In this document: positions 1 through 5,317 of the stretch, piece by piece
Layout: the number at the start of each line of letters is the position of its first letter
How positions within the stretch are numbered: the first letter of the stretch is position 1
Assembly: GCA_023245475.1 (NCBI GenBank)
Contig: JAHFKF010000086.1
Coordinates: 1 to 5,424, forward strand
Direction of reading: 5' to 3'
Source of the DNA: Candidatus Levyibacteriota bacterium
GTDB lineage: Bacteria > Patescibacteriota > Microgenomatia > Levybacterales > UBA12049
DNA: 5,424 bases
The notes under the pieces: generated by a model
What the model saw: the letters and a program-made list of their open reading frames with translations, nothing else
Told to the model about the DNA's origin: nothing
Database searches by the model: none
Program-made: the position numbers and the translations under genes

Positions 1-1023
1 ACGTTTTGCCCGAGCAAAATCACATGGGAGCTAACAGCCGTTTCGTCAAAAAATAAACATCCAACCAGTGATTGGCAAAGGCATCAAGAGCTTATTGCAA
101 GCGCCCTTCACATATTAAAAGTTCATGGCATCTCCGGAATCCGCCTCGTCATCTTTCCCACGGAAATCACCACGGATGGCAAAGAGATTAATTGGCAGCC
201 GATTGAAACAATGCTGGCAATGTGTGTGAAAGAGAAGCTGCTTGTTGATCTATGCATTGGTCCCTTTCAGTATCCTTATTATCCGGGGATTTATCTTCCT
301 GAGCAGTTGCAGAAAGAAATTACCCATGACTTGCTTTACCTCGATGGCAATACTGCACTTGCCGTGTATGGCATTGCTTTTTTGCAGAAGCAGCTGACAC
401 GATACAGTAAAGACACACGACTTCATGGATTTCATCTTGCCAACGAATGGCCGGATAGACAGGGGATTTTTGGACAGGAACATCTCAAAATTGGTGTCTC
501 CAAAGAGTTTATGATAAAAGCCGCAACACTTTTGAAACAGCAAACAACCAAGCCAATTGCACTGAATACCAATATCGATGCTGCTGATACACAGAAATTG
601 CAAGCAAGCTTTACTGAAGTATTGTCTGTGTTGGGTGAACAGGGGAGATTGGGATTTGATATTTATCCTTCCCAAGAGACATGGAGGAAAGTACCGTTGC
701 AAAAGGCACGTCGTTTACTTGCGTCATATCCAACATCTTTTGCAAGGGTTTGTGAAGTGTTTTCTTCCTGCGAAATGTACTTTGCGGAAGTTGAAGCACA
801 GCCCTGGGGAAATGGTAAGTCATGGTATCAGATTATTGCAAACGAGTCTCATCCAGAAGAAAGTATTTTGGGCTTTACGCCGGAGTCGTTACCGCTGACA
901 TGGAAGAAGCATATTGCGAATACTCCTGTCCAGACAGTAAGCCTTTGGGGTGCAGATTTTTGGTTAAGTGCAGATGCTTTGAAGATTACTTGGCCAATGG
1001 AGATGATTAAAGCTGTCCGTTAG
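1..1023 (+). CDS. Clan GH-A-like (cellulase-type) TIM-barrel glycoside hydrolase, 5'-truncated by window edge
   Basis: The frame is open from base 1 to the TAG at 1021-1023, giving 340 visible codons. The true start lies outside the window, and the ATG at 211 is internal. Reading from base 1, the order matches retaining (beta/alpha)8 glycosidases of clan GH-A. An early strand and helix end in HGISGIRLVIF (about 44-54). A strand followed by a Pro-rich loop lies at about 79-96 (GPFQYPYYPGIYLPE). The strand-4 motif LANEW carries the likely acid/base E149. A late strand, FAEVEAQPWG, carries the likely nucleophile E263. The family usually has Asn-Glu-Pro at strand 4; here Trp replaces Pro. No signal peptide can be judged because the N-terminus is missing. 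Substrate and exact GH family cannot be assigned. The fold call is by motif recognition only. It converges on lon with no room for a terminator. Confidence 0.6.
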   Translation, partial: TFCPSKITWELTAVSSKNKHPTSDWQRHQELIASALHILKVHGISGIRLVIFPTEITTDGKEINWQPIETMLAMCVKEKLLVDLCIGPFQYPYYPGIYLPEQLQKEITHDLLYLDGNTALAVYGIAFLQKQLTRYSKDTRLHGFHLANEWPDRQGIFGQEHLKIGVSKEFMIKAATLLKQQTTKPIALNTNIDAADTQKLQASFTEVLSVLGEQGRLGFDIYPSQETWRKVPLQKARRLLASYPTSFARVCEVFSSCEMYFAEVEAQPWGNGKSWYQIIANESHPEESILGFTPESLPLTWKKHIANTPVQTVSLWGADFWLSADALKITWPMEMIKAVR

Positions 1024-3425
1024 TTAGGCTTTGTGGCGTGGATTTGCAATGGTGTGACTATTGGTTTAAGTATTTTTGTTTCTTTTACTTTTATTTTCGT
1101 CTTGGTTTTTGTTTTTGCTTTAGGCAATGGTTTGGTCAATGCCAGTTCAAGCACCTCATCCATGTGTGAGACAAAATGGAACTTCAAATCTTTCAGTACT
1201 TCCTTTGGTACATCTTCTAAATCCTTTTGGTTATCTTTTGGTAGAATAATTGTCTTTAGTCCTGCGCGATGAGCAGCGATGACTTTTTCTTTGACGCCGC
1301 CAATTTCCATGATGCGTCCTCGTAGTGTTACTTCTCCCGTCATACCGATCTTTCTGTGAACTGGAATCTTTGTGAGTGCAGAAACAATTGCTGTGGTAAT
1401 TGCTCCTCCGGCTGATGGGCCATCTTTTGGTACAGCTCCTTCAGGGACATGGACATGCACATCAATTTTTTGGTAGAACTTTTCAGGAAGCCCAAGCTTG
1501 GTTGCTTTGGCTCGGATGTATGACATTGCTGCTTGGCAGGATTCTTTCATTACGTCTCCCAGTTGACCTGTTAAGATTAGCTGTCCCCGTCCTGGCATAA
1601 GTGCAACTTCGATGAAGAGAATCTCTCCACCTGCTTCAGTCCAAGCAAGGCCTGTTGACATACCAACTTCATCTTGCTTTTCAATCATTGTTGATTGGAA
1701 TTTAATAGGACCAAGATATTTGGTGACATCGGTGGCTTTAACAGTTACTTTTTTCTTTTCTCCTTCAGCAACCTTTTTGGCAACTTTGCGGAAAATCGTT
1801 GCAATCTTTCGTTCGAGATTACGAACACCTGCTTCTCTGGTGTAATGATGGATGATGAATTTTAATGCGTCATCCGTAAGATCAACGTTATGATTTGTTA
1901 AGCCATTGTTTTCCAATTGTTTCTGAACAAGAAAGTCGTGACCAATTTTGAATTTTTCGTCATGTGTGTAACCTGAAAATTGGATGATTTCCAGACGGTC
2001 TCTGAGCGCGTGAGGAATTGTATCAAGTACGTTTGCTGTGGTGATAAACATAACATCAGAAAGATCAAATGGTACTTCTAGGTAGTGATCAGAGAATTGA
2101 TCGTTCTGTTCCGGATCAAGTGCTTCAAGAAGAGCAGATGATGGGTCACCACGGAAGTCTGATCCAACTTTATCAATTTCATCAAGCATAAAGACAGGGT
2201 TTTTGGTTCCGGCATCTTTGATCCCTTGAATGATACGTCCTGGGAGAGCGCCGACGTAGGTGCGTCTGTGCCCACGGATTTCTGCTTCATCACGAATACC
2301 ACCGAGGGATACCCGAACAAACTTTCGACCAAGAGCACGAGCAATGGATTTACCGATGGATGTTTTACCGACACCGGGAGGTCCTGCAAAACAAAGAATT
2401 GACCCTTTCATTTTACCTGCCAATTTATAGACAGCGAGGTATTCAATGATTCGCTCTTTTGCTTTTTGTAATCCATAATGATCCTTATCAAGAATTGCTT
2501 CAGCTGCTTTGATGCCTGCTTCGTCTTTGCTCTCTTTGTCCCAAGGAAGACTTACCAAAAGATCCAAGTAGTTGCGGATATAACCAGCTTCGGGATTGTA
2601 CTGGTTCATATTCTGAAGCTTTGCAAGTTCTTTCGTTGCTTTCTCTTCAACTTCTTCAGGCATTTTTGCTGCTTTAATTTTATTTAAGAGTGTTTTGTTT
2701 TCTGATTGCTCTTCTCGTTCGCCAAGTTCTTCTTCGATTGTTTTTAGTCGCTCTCGAAGCATTGCTTCTCGAGCTCCTTTTTCAAATCGTTCTTGTGTTT
2801 TTGAGGCAATTCGACGTTCAAGTTCAAGAATTTTGATCTCTTTGGCCAAAAGATCAGTTAATGTTTGTAGACGCTTTTTGACATCAGTCATTTCAAGAAG
2901 ATCCTGTCTCTCAAGAGGTTTTAATTCAAGTGCTGAGGCAATCAAATCTGAAAGTTCAGATGCCGATGTCTCTGACATGATGTTCATAAAGAGTAGAAAG
3001 TCAGCAGATTTGCCAAAGTTCATTGCTTTACGGAATTCATTGGTGAGGTGATTGCACAGTGCTTTTATCTCTTCTGTTTCTTCAACGATTTCAGGAAGCT
3101 CAACAACTCGAGCAACATAATATGAGTCATACTTCTCATACGAAATTACCTTTACCCGTGAGAGTCCTCGTACTTGCGCATTGATTTCACCATCGGTTCT
3201 AATCATTCGTTCAATGCGAGCAAGTGTGCCGATTTCAAAGAGATCTTCAGGTCCCGGATCATTGAGACGAGAGTTTTTCTGTAAAGCAAAACAGACGATG
3301 CGTTCATGTTGAAATGCTGATTCAAGAGCTGCAAGGCTCTTGGGGCGACCAAAAGTAAGAACAGAGTCGGTACTTGGAAAAATGATTCCGTCTCTAATTG
3401 GAATGATTGGTACAAGTTTTTCCAT
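1020..3425 (-). CDS. lon: ATP-dependent Lon protease (LonA type)
   Basis: This is a full-length, 801-residue cytosolic AAA+ serine protease that degrades misfolded and regulatory proteins. The domains appear in the usual order: an N-terminal LON substrate-binding domain (about 4-200, starting VPIIPIRDGIIFP), a helical coiled-coil stretch (about 195-275), an AAA+ module and the protease domain. The AAA+ module has Walker A GPPGVGKT (348-355), Walker B with D415/E416, likely arginine fingers around R475/R477 and a sensor-2 region near REAGVRNLER. The protease domain has the Ser-Lys dyad S671 (in DGPSAGG) and K714 (in GGVKEKV). Their 43-residue spacing equals that of E. coli S679/K722. After the usual end near residue 764 there is an extra Lys-rich tail. 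The ATG at 3425 is chosen because an in-frame TAG lies at 3444-3446 and no other good start exists. There is no Shine-Dalgarno. The promoter and a CIRCE-like repeat lie directly upstream. The stop overlaps the convergent glycosidase stop. Confidence 0.98.
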   Translation of the reverse strand: MEKLVPIIPIRDGIIFPSTDSVLTFGRPKSLAALESAFQHERIVCFALQKNSRLNDPGPEDLFEIGTLARIERMIRTDGEINAQVRGLSRVKVISYEKYDSYYVARVVELPEIVEETEEIKALCNHLTNEFRKAMNFGKSADFLLFMNIMSETSASELSDLIASALELKPLERQDLLEMTDVKKRLQTLTDLLAKEIKILELERRIASKTQERFEKGAREAMLRERLKTIEEELGEREEQSENKTLLNKIKAAKMPEEVEEKATKELAKLQNMNQYNPEAGYIRNYLDLLVSLPWDKESKDEAGIKAAEAILDKDHYGLQKAKERIIEYLAVYKLAGKMKGSILCFAGPPGVGKTSIGKSIARALGRKFVRVSLGGIRDEAEIRGHRRTYVGALPGRIIQGIKDAGTKNPVFMLDEIDKVGSDFRGDPSSALLEALDPEQNDQFSDHYLEVPFDLSDVMFITTANVLDTIPHALRDRLEIIQFSGYTHDEKFKIGHDFLVQKQLENNGLTNHNVDLTDDALKFIIHHYTREAGVRNLERKIATIFRKVAKKVAEGEKKKVTVKATDVTKYLGPIKFQSTMIEKQDEVGMSTGLAWTEAGGEILFIEVALMPGRGQLILTGQLGDVMKESCQAAMSYIRAKATKLGLPEKFYQKIDVHVHVPEGAVPKDGPSAGGAITTAIVSALTKIPVHRKIGMTGEVTLRGRIMEIGGVKEKVIAAHRAGLKTIILPKDNQKDLEDVPKEVLKDLKFHFVSHMDEVLELALTKPLPKAKTKTKTKIKVKETKILKPIVTPLQIHATKPN
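1074..1121 (-). repeat. Low-complexity Lys-Thr tract in the Lon C-terminal tail
   Basis: Codons 769-784 of lon encode an alternating lysine pattern (KAKTKTKTKIKVKETK). The DNA is a purine-rich run of short near-repeats of AAAAC/AAGAC type. It forms the core of a 37-residue tail (765-801) with 11 lysines and one acidic residue, beyond the conserved protease domain. Slippage of short repeats could have created it. Its function is unknown. Confidence 0.75.
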
Positions 3426-3433
3426 AATTGTGT

Positions 3434-3464
3434 AATTAGCAATCTATCATAGGATTTGCTAATT
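3434..3464 (-). promoter_or_regulatory. CIRCE-like inverted repeat (putative HrcA operator) over the lon promoter
   Basis: The minus strand reads TTAGCAAAT, nine bases, then GATTGCTAA. The known CIRCE consensus is TTAGCACTC-N9-GAGTGCTAA, so 14 of 18 arm bases match and the spacer is exactly nine. The symmetry extends outward to perfect 9-bp arms, AATTAGCAA (3434-3442) and TTGCTAATT (3456-3464). It covers the spacer, the -10 box and the predicted transcription start, where a repressor would block polymerase. HrcA, the heat-shock repressor that binds CIRCE, is the expected ligand by analogy; no hrcA gene is visible in this window. Confidence 0.6.
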
Positions 3465-3469
3465 GTCAA
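3441..3469 (-). promoter_or_regulatory. lon promoter, consensus -35 with extended -10
   Basis: On the minus strand there is a perfect TTGACA (-35, 3464-3469), a 17-bp spacer and TAGATT (-10, 3441-3446). The -10 is preceded by TGA, which fits an extended -10 (TGn). Transcription would begin near A3433, leaving a leader of only about 8 nt before the lon ATG. The TGA inside the -35 is also the stop codon of the upstream receiver gene. The call rests on sequence match alone. Confidence 0.75.
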
Positions 3470-3816
3470 TGGCTTATAATATTTAATAGTTCCTCAAGGG
3501 CAAATGGCTTGAGTAAGAATCCATCTGCGCCAGCTTCTTTAGCGATTCGTTCAGTACTATTATTTGCTGACATAAGAATAACCGGGATGTCTTTCGTTGC
3601 TGGCTTTGCCTTAAGATTTTTTGCTATTTTGCCACCATCAGCTCCTTGAAGCCAGATATCAAGCAAAATCAAATCAGGTACTTCCTCATGTACGATTTTA
3701 TACAAATGATGCTCATCACGGGGGATAAGAACCGTATGTCCTTCGCTTTCAAGAATGCTTTTTACCACATCCAAAATTGCTTCATCATCTTCGGCGATGA
3801 GAATTTTCTTTGCCAT
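3466..3816 (-). CDS. Receiver-only (CheY-like) response regulator
   Basis: The protein is 116 residues, a single receiver domain with no output domain. The phosphorylation site is complete: acidic pocket D10/D11 (in AEDDE), phosphoacceptor D53 (in LILLDIW), switch residue S83 (in LMSAN) and K103 followed by cis-Pro (LLKPF). It should therefore accept a phosphoryl group from a histidine kinase and act through protein-protein contacts in the cytosol; the partner is unknown. The gene starts 4 bp after the sortase stop. Its Shine-Dalgarno GGAG (3824-3827) lies inside the end of the sortase gene, 7 nt before the ATG, so the pair is probably one operon with translational coupling. Its TGA stop is embedded in the lon -35 box. 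No kinase gene is present in the window. Confidence 0.93.
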   Translation of the reverse strand: MAKKILIAEDDEAILDVVKSILESEGHTVLIPRDEHHLYKIVHEEVPDLILLDIWLQGADGGKIAKNLKAKPATKDIPVILMSANNSTERIAKEAGADGFLLKPFALEELLNIISH

Positions 3817-3820
3817 AGTA

Positions 3821-4435
3821 CTACTCCACTAGCTCGGTATAAATTACACTTCGATGAGAGTAATTCTTCGCCTCACTATTCCATTCCCCTTGGCAGGTTA
3901 TGAAATTAAGCATTTTTTTGTCGCTTTTACCAAATACTTCTTGGAGAGGAAACTGGTCATAAGGATACTTTTCACTTCGGACGACTTGAAATGTTTGTTC
4001 GCTCCCATTTTCGTCTGTTACCATAACTTTGTCGCCAACTGCCAACTTAGAAAGATTCCAGAAGACGGCAGGCGATCCGTCTGCCTTGTCATAGTGTCCA
4101 GCAATCACTGCGTTTCCCACAGTGCCTGGTTTGTATCCAAGGTTGTACCATGCCACATTGTCTGAATCCTTTGGTGTATCCATATTGCCTTTTGCATCCA
4201 TGCCAACTGATTCTATTGTTGCTTCTAAATTGATAGAAGGAATGCGGAGTGTTTTTGGAATTGCATTCGCAATTTCGGTAGGAGATGCTAGCTCTTTTGT
4301 CGGAAGTGTTGCGACTTGCTGTGCTGGAAGAACTTCTTTTGTTGCTGGCTTATCGTGAGATACATACGCGAATCCTGCGCCGACCCCTAAACCGATGATT
4401 CCTAAAATTGTTAAAAAGATGAGAAATTTTTTCAT
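3821..4435 (-). CDS. Membrane-anchored sortase, class F-like
   Basis: This is a 204-residue cysteine transpeptidase that would join secreted proteins to surface acceptors or to each other. An N-terminal membrane segment (about 4-24, after MKK) is followed by a linker and the catalytic barrel. The catalytic residues are H114 (in VIAGHYD), C181 (in NFITCQGEW) and R195 (in SHRSVIYTEL). The blocks NAVIAGHYD, AVFWNLSKLAVGDKV, YPYDQFPLQEVFG and ITCQGEWN resemble class F sortases of Actinobacteria and Chloroflexi; the class is judged from memory of motifs. The ATG at 4435 is preferred. An in-frame TTG at 4453 would add six residues but lies inside a hairpin stem. Neither start has a good Shine-Dalgarno. 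The gene is followed directly by the receiver gene and preceded by a small secreted protein that may be its partner. Confidence 0.92.
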   Translation of the reverse strand: MKKFLIFLTILGIIGLGVGAGFAYVSHDKPATKEVLPAQQVATLPTKELASPTEIANAIPKTLRIPSINLEATIESVGMDAKGNMDTPKDSDNVAWYNLGYKPGTVGNAVIAGHYDKADGSPAVFWNLSKLAVGDKVMVTDENGSEQTFQVVRSEKYPYDQFPLQEVFGKSDKKMLNFITCQGEWNSEAKNYSHRSVIYTELVE

Positions 4436-4447
4436 AACTTTTTGATA

Positions 4448-4483
4448 AAACAAAATGCGTTACATAAGGAACGCATTTTGTTT
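4448..4483 (-). terminator. Perfect 14-bp hairpin, probable intrinsic terminator of the secreted-peptide gene
   Basis: The arms AAACAAAATGCGTT (4448-4461) and AACGCATTTTGTTT (4470-4483) are perfectly complementary around an 8-nt loop. On the minus strand the stem starts 29 nt after the secreted-peptide stop and runs into a T-rich tail (TTTTGTTTTATC), as in an intrinsic terminator. It ends about 12 nt before the sortase ATG, so it may work as a partial terminator that limits read-through into the sortase. The plus-strand reading is also T-rich. Confidence 0.65.
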
Positions 4484-4499
4484 CTCTTTAACTAAAGAG
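4484..4499. repeat. Short palindrome next to the terminator stem
   Basis: CTCTTTA (4484-4490) and TAAAGAG (4493-4499) form a perfect 7-bp inverted repeat around AC, directly abutting the 14-bp hairpin. With a 2-nt centre it is unlikely as a simple RNA hairpin unless the inner pairs open, so a protein site or a chance palindrome is equally possible. Confidence 0.35.
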
Positions 4500-4512
4500 T
4501 TAGATGCTTTTA

Positions 4513-4689
4513 TTATTCAGCTCGTCCTGTTGCAGGAGCACCTGATGGAACCATCGCGCCGGTTGTTGTTGGCGTAACTGTTGTTCCTGTCGTTGGTGTT
4601 GGAGTTGAAGTTTGAGCAAACGCTACACTTGCTGCTGTAAGCGTTGCAATTGCGAAGACACCTGTTGAGATTGCTACTTTTTTGATCAT
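4513..4689 (-). CDS. Small secreted Thr/Pro-rich protein (58 aa) ending in an APATG motif
   Basis: This short reading frame has an ATG at 4689 and a TAA at 4513-4515. Residues 1-25 form a clear signal peptide: MIKK, a hydrophobic core, and a cleavage site AFA before Q26. The mature part is only 33 residues, with 12 Thr and 5 Pro, and no cysteines or aromatic residues. It ends GAPATG-RAE, so APATG (51-55) resembles an LPxTG-type sorting motif lacking the first Leu. There is no following membrane segment, so a standard sorting signal is absent. Reality as a gene is supported by an outstanding Shine-Dalgarno (GGGGGGTGAG, 7 nt from the G-run to the ATG), the signal peptide and a following terminator-like hairpin. 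It lies just upstream of the sortase. Function is unknown; a surface peptide, an adhesin-like or glycosylated stalk, or a sortase-related partner are guesses. Confidence 0.85.
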   Translation of the reverse strand: MIKKVAISTGVFAIATLTAASVAFAQTSTPTPTTGTTVTPTTTGAMVPSGAPATGRAE

Positions 4690-4692
4690 ATA

Positions 4693-4702
4693 CTCACCCC
4701 CC
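4693..4702 (-). promoter_or_regulatory. Strong Shine-Dalgarno of the secreted-peptide gene
   Basis: The minus strand reads GGGGGGTGAG followed by TAT and the ATG at 4689. It matches the full anti-Shine-Dalgarno complement AGGAGGTGA except for one base. It is far stronger than any other ribosome site in the window, suggesting high expression, and it fixes the start codon. Confidence 0.85.
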
Positions 4703-4709
4703 TTCGGAA

Positions 4710-4745
4710 AAGAATTGTTAACCGAGTTTTAGGTTAACAATTCTT
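4710..4745 (-). promoter_or_regulatory. Perfect 14-bp inverted repeat at the secreted-peptide promoter (operator or terminator)
   Basis: The arms AAGAATTGTTAACC and GGTTAACAATTCTT are perfectly complementary around an 8-nt loop. Each arm contains GTTAAC. On the minus strand the repeat spans the predicted -10 and start site, as a repressor operator would. Equally, the A-rich to T-rich flanks (AAGAA, stem, TTCTTTT) fit an intrinsic terminator for the receiver gene that ends at 4803, 57 bp upstream. The sequence alone does not decide between these. Confidence 0.6.
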
Positions 4746-4759
4746 AGCAGATATGTCAA
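4731..4759 (-). promoter_or_regulatory. Candidate promoter of the secreted-peptide gene
   Basis: A perfect TTGACA (4754-4759) is followed by a 17-bp spacer and TAACCT (4731-4736), preceded by TGT (extended -10). The -10 matches the consensus at only three of six bases. Transcription would start near 4723, giving a leader of about 34 nt that contains the strong Shine-Dalgarno. It overlaps the left half of a perfect palindrome, which supports a regulated promoter but could also be coincidence. Confidence 0.45.
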
Positions 4760-4802
4760 CAGCTGAGCAGTCAATCAGCCCCGATTCTTACAAAATTCTT
4801 GC

Positions 4803-5210
4803 TTAGAGTTGGGGTGCTTGCGGAACAGTAGCCTTGTTGATAAAGAATGTATCGATCTCTTGAACAATTTGTTGTGGTGTCATTTGGGACTTAATGATGT
4901 ATCCATCCATCCCAACTTGAAAGGCTTCTTCTATGATATTTTGTTGTCCAAGATTTGTCAAAATAAATACAGAGGTATCTTTAATTGGAAGTTCTAAAGC
5001 ACGAAGTTGTTTCAGGACTTCAAGACCTGTAAGCTTTGGCATCATGATGTCCAGCACAATCATGTCATACGGATGTGGGCGTGCTTTTATTTTGTTAATT
5101 GCGTCTTCTCCGTCAACTGCCAGTTCAACGGTGTAGCCAGCCATAGTGAAGACTTTACTGTAAATGTCTCGGATGAAAAAGTCGTCTTCAGCAATGAGGA
5201 TTGTTTTCAT
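4803..5210 (-). CDS. Receiver-only (CheY-like) response regulator
   Basis: The protein is 135 residues from the ATG at 5210, a single receiver domain with a short Pro/Gln tail (ATVPQAPQL). The acidic pair is D9/D10 (AEDDFF), the phosphoacceptor D54 (IVLDIMMPK), the switch T85 (FILTNLG) and the conserved lysine K107. K107 is followed by Ser (YIIKSQ) rather than the usual Pro. The frame stays open upstream to a TTG at 5255 (150 residues), but that TTG is the first half of the -35 box and an in-frame ATG at 5231 lies in the -10 box, so neither would be transcribed. There is no Shine-Dalgarno; the predicted leader is about 9-10 nt. It is distinct from the 3466-3816 receiver and has no adjacent kinase or output gene, so its partner is unknown. 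Confidence 0.93.
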   Translation of the reverse strand: MKTILIAEDDFFIRDIYSKVFTMAGYTVELAVDGEDAINKIKARPHPYDMIVLDIMMPKLTGLEVLKQLRALELPIKDTSVFILTNLGQQNIIEEAFQVGMDGYIIKSQMTPQQIVQEIDTFFINKATVPQAPQL

Positions 5211-5226
5211 ATATTGTGTCAAATAT

Positions 5227-5255
5227 ATCATACTGGGTACATTTGGGGCTGTCAA
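5227..5255 (-). promoter_or_regulatory. Promoter of the 4803-5210 receiver gene
   Basis: The minus strand has a perfect TTGACA (5250-5255), a 17-bp spacer and TATGAT (5227-5232), which is 11 of 12 consensus bases. Transcription should start at G5220 or A5219, only 9-10 nt before the ATG at 5210. This is the strongest promoter match in the window. Confidence 0.8.
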
Positions 5256-5278
5256 GAAGAGGATTGGTGTAGTATAAT
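5249..5278 (+). promoter_or_regulatory. Candidate promoter of the corA-like gene, overlapping the divergent promoter
   Basis: The plus strand has a perfect TATAAT (5273-5278) with CTGTCA (5249-5254, four of six -35 bases) 18 bp upstream. The start would fall near 5285, about 45 nt before the ATG at 5331. The -35 sits on the same bases as the opposite promoter's -35, so the two could compete. A second TTGACA at 5288-5293 has no good -10 behind it. Confidence 0.5.
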
Positions 5279-5317
5279 TCTAAAGGATTGACAAGCCGTA
5301 GAATATGTATTTCAATT

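Noticed and set aside
211..213. ATG 211 as the start of the glycosidase
   Set aside because: The same frame is open back to base 1, and the upstream residues contain the expected early barrel strand (GISGIRLVIF).
250..898. Overlapping and antisense reading frames within the glycosidase gene
   Set aside because: They have no ribosome sites and no recognisable domains, and they overlap a well-supported coding frame.
1033..3051. Several plus-strand and alternate-frame open stretches opposite lon
   Set aside because: Lon is complete and highly conserved across the whole stretch. The other frames are low-complexity shadows rich in Ser, Phe and Arg.
3203..3469. An alternate minus-strand frame (88 codons) across the lon start
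   Set aside because: It overlaps the well-defined LON N-domain coding sequence, has no family resemblance, and begins inside the lon -35 box.
4436..4453. TTG start for the sortase at 4453
   Set aside because: It lies within the perfect hairpin stem and has no ribosome site. Starting at the ATG at 4435 gives the usual MKK plus membrane-helix N-terminus.
4746..4802. Small GCTGA/TCAGC hairpin as a terminator for the 4803-5210 receiver
   Set aside because: It has only 5-bp arms and no T-tract. The 14-bp repeat at 4710-4745 is a better candidate.
5211..5255. A 15-residue N-terminal extension of the receiver gene starting at TTG 5255
   Set aside because: The TTG is part of a consensus -35 box and the next ATG (5231) lies in the -10 box. 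The receiver fold itself begins at the ATG at 5210.
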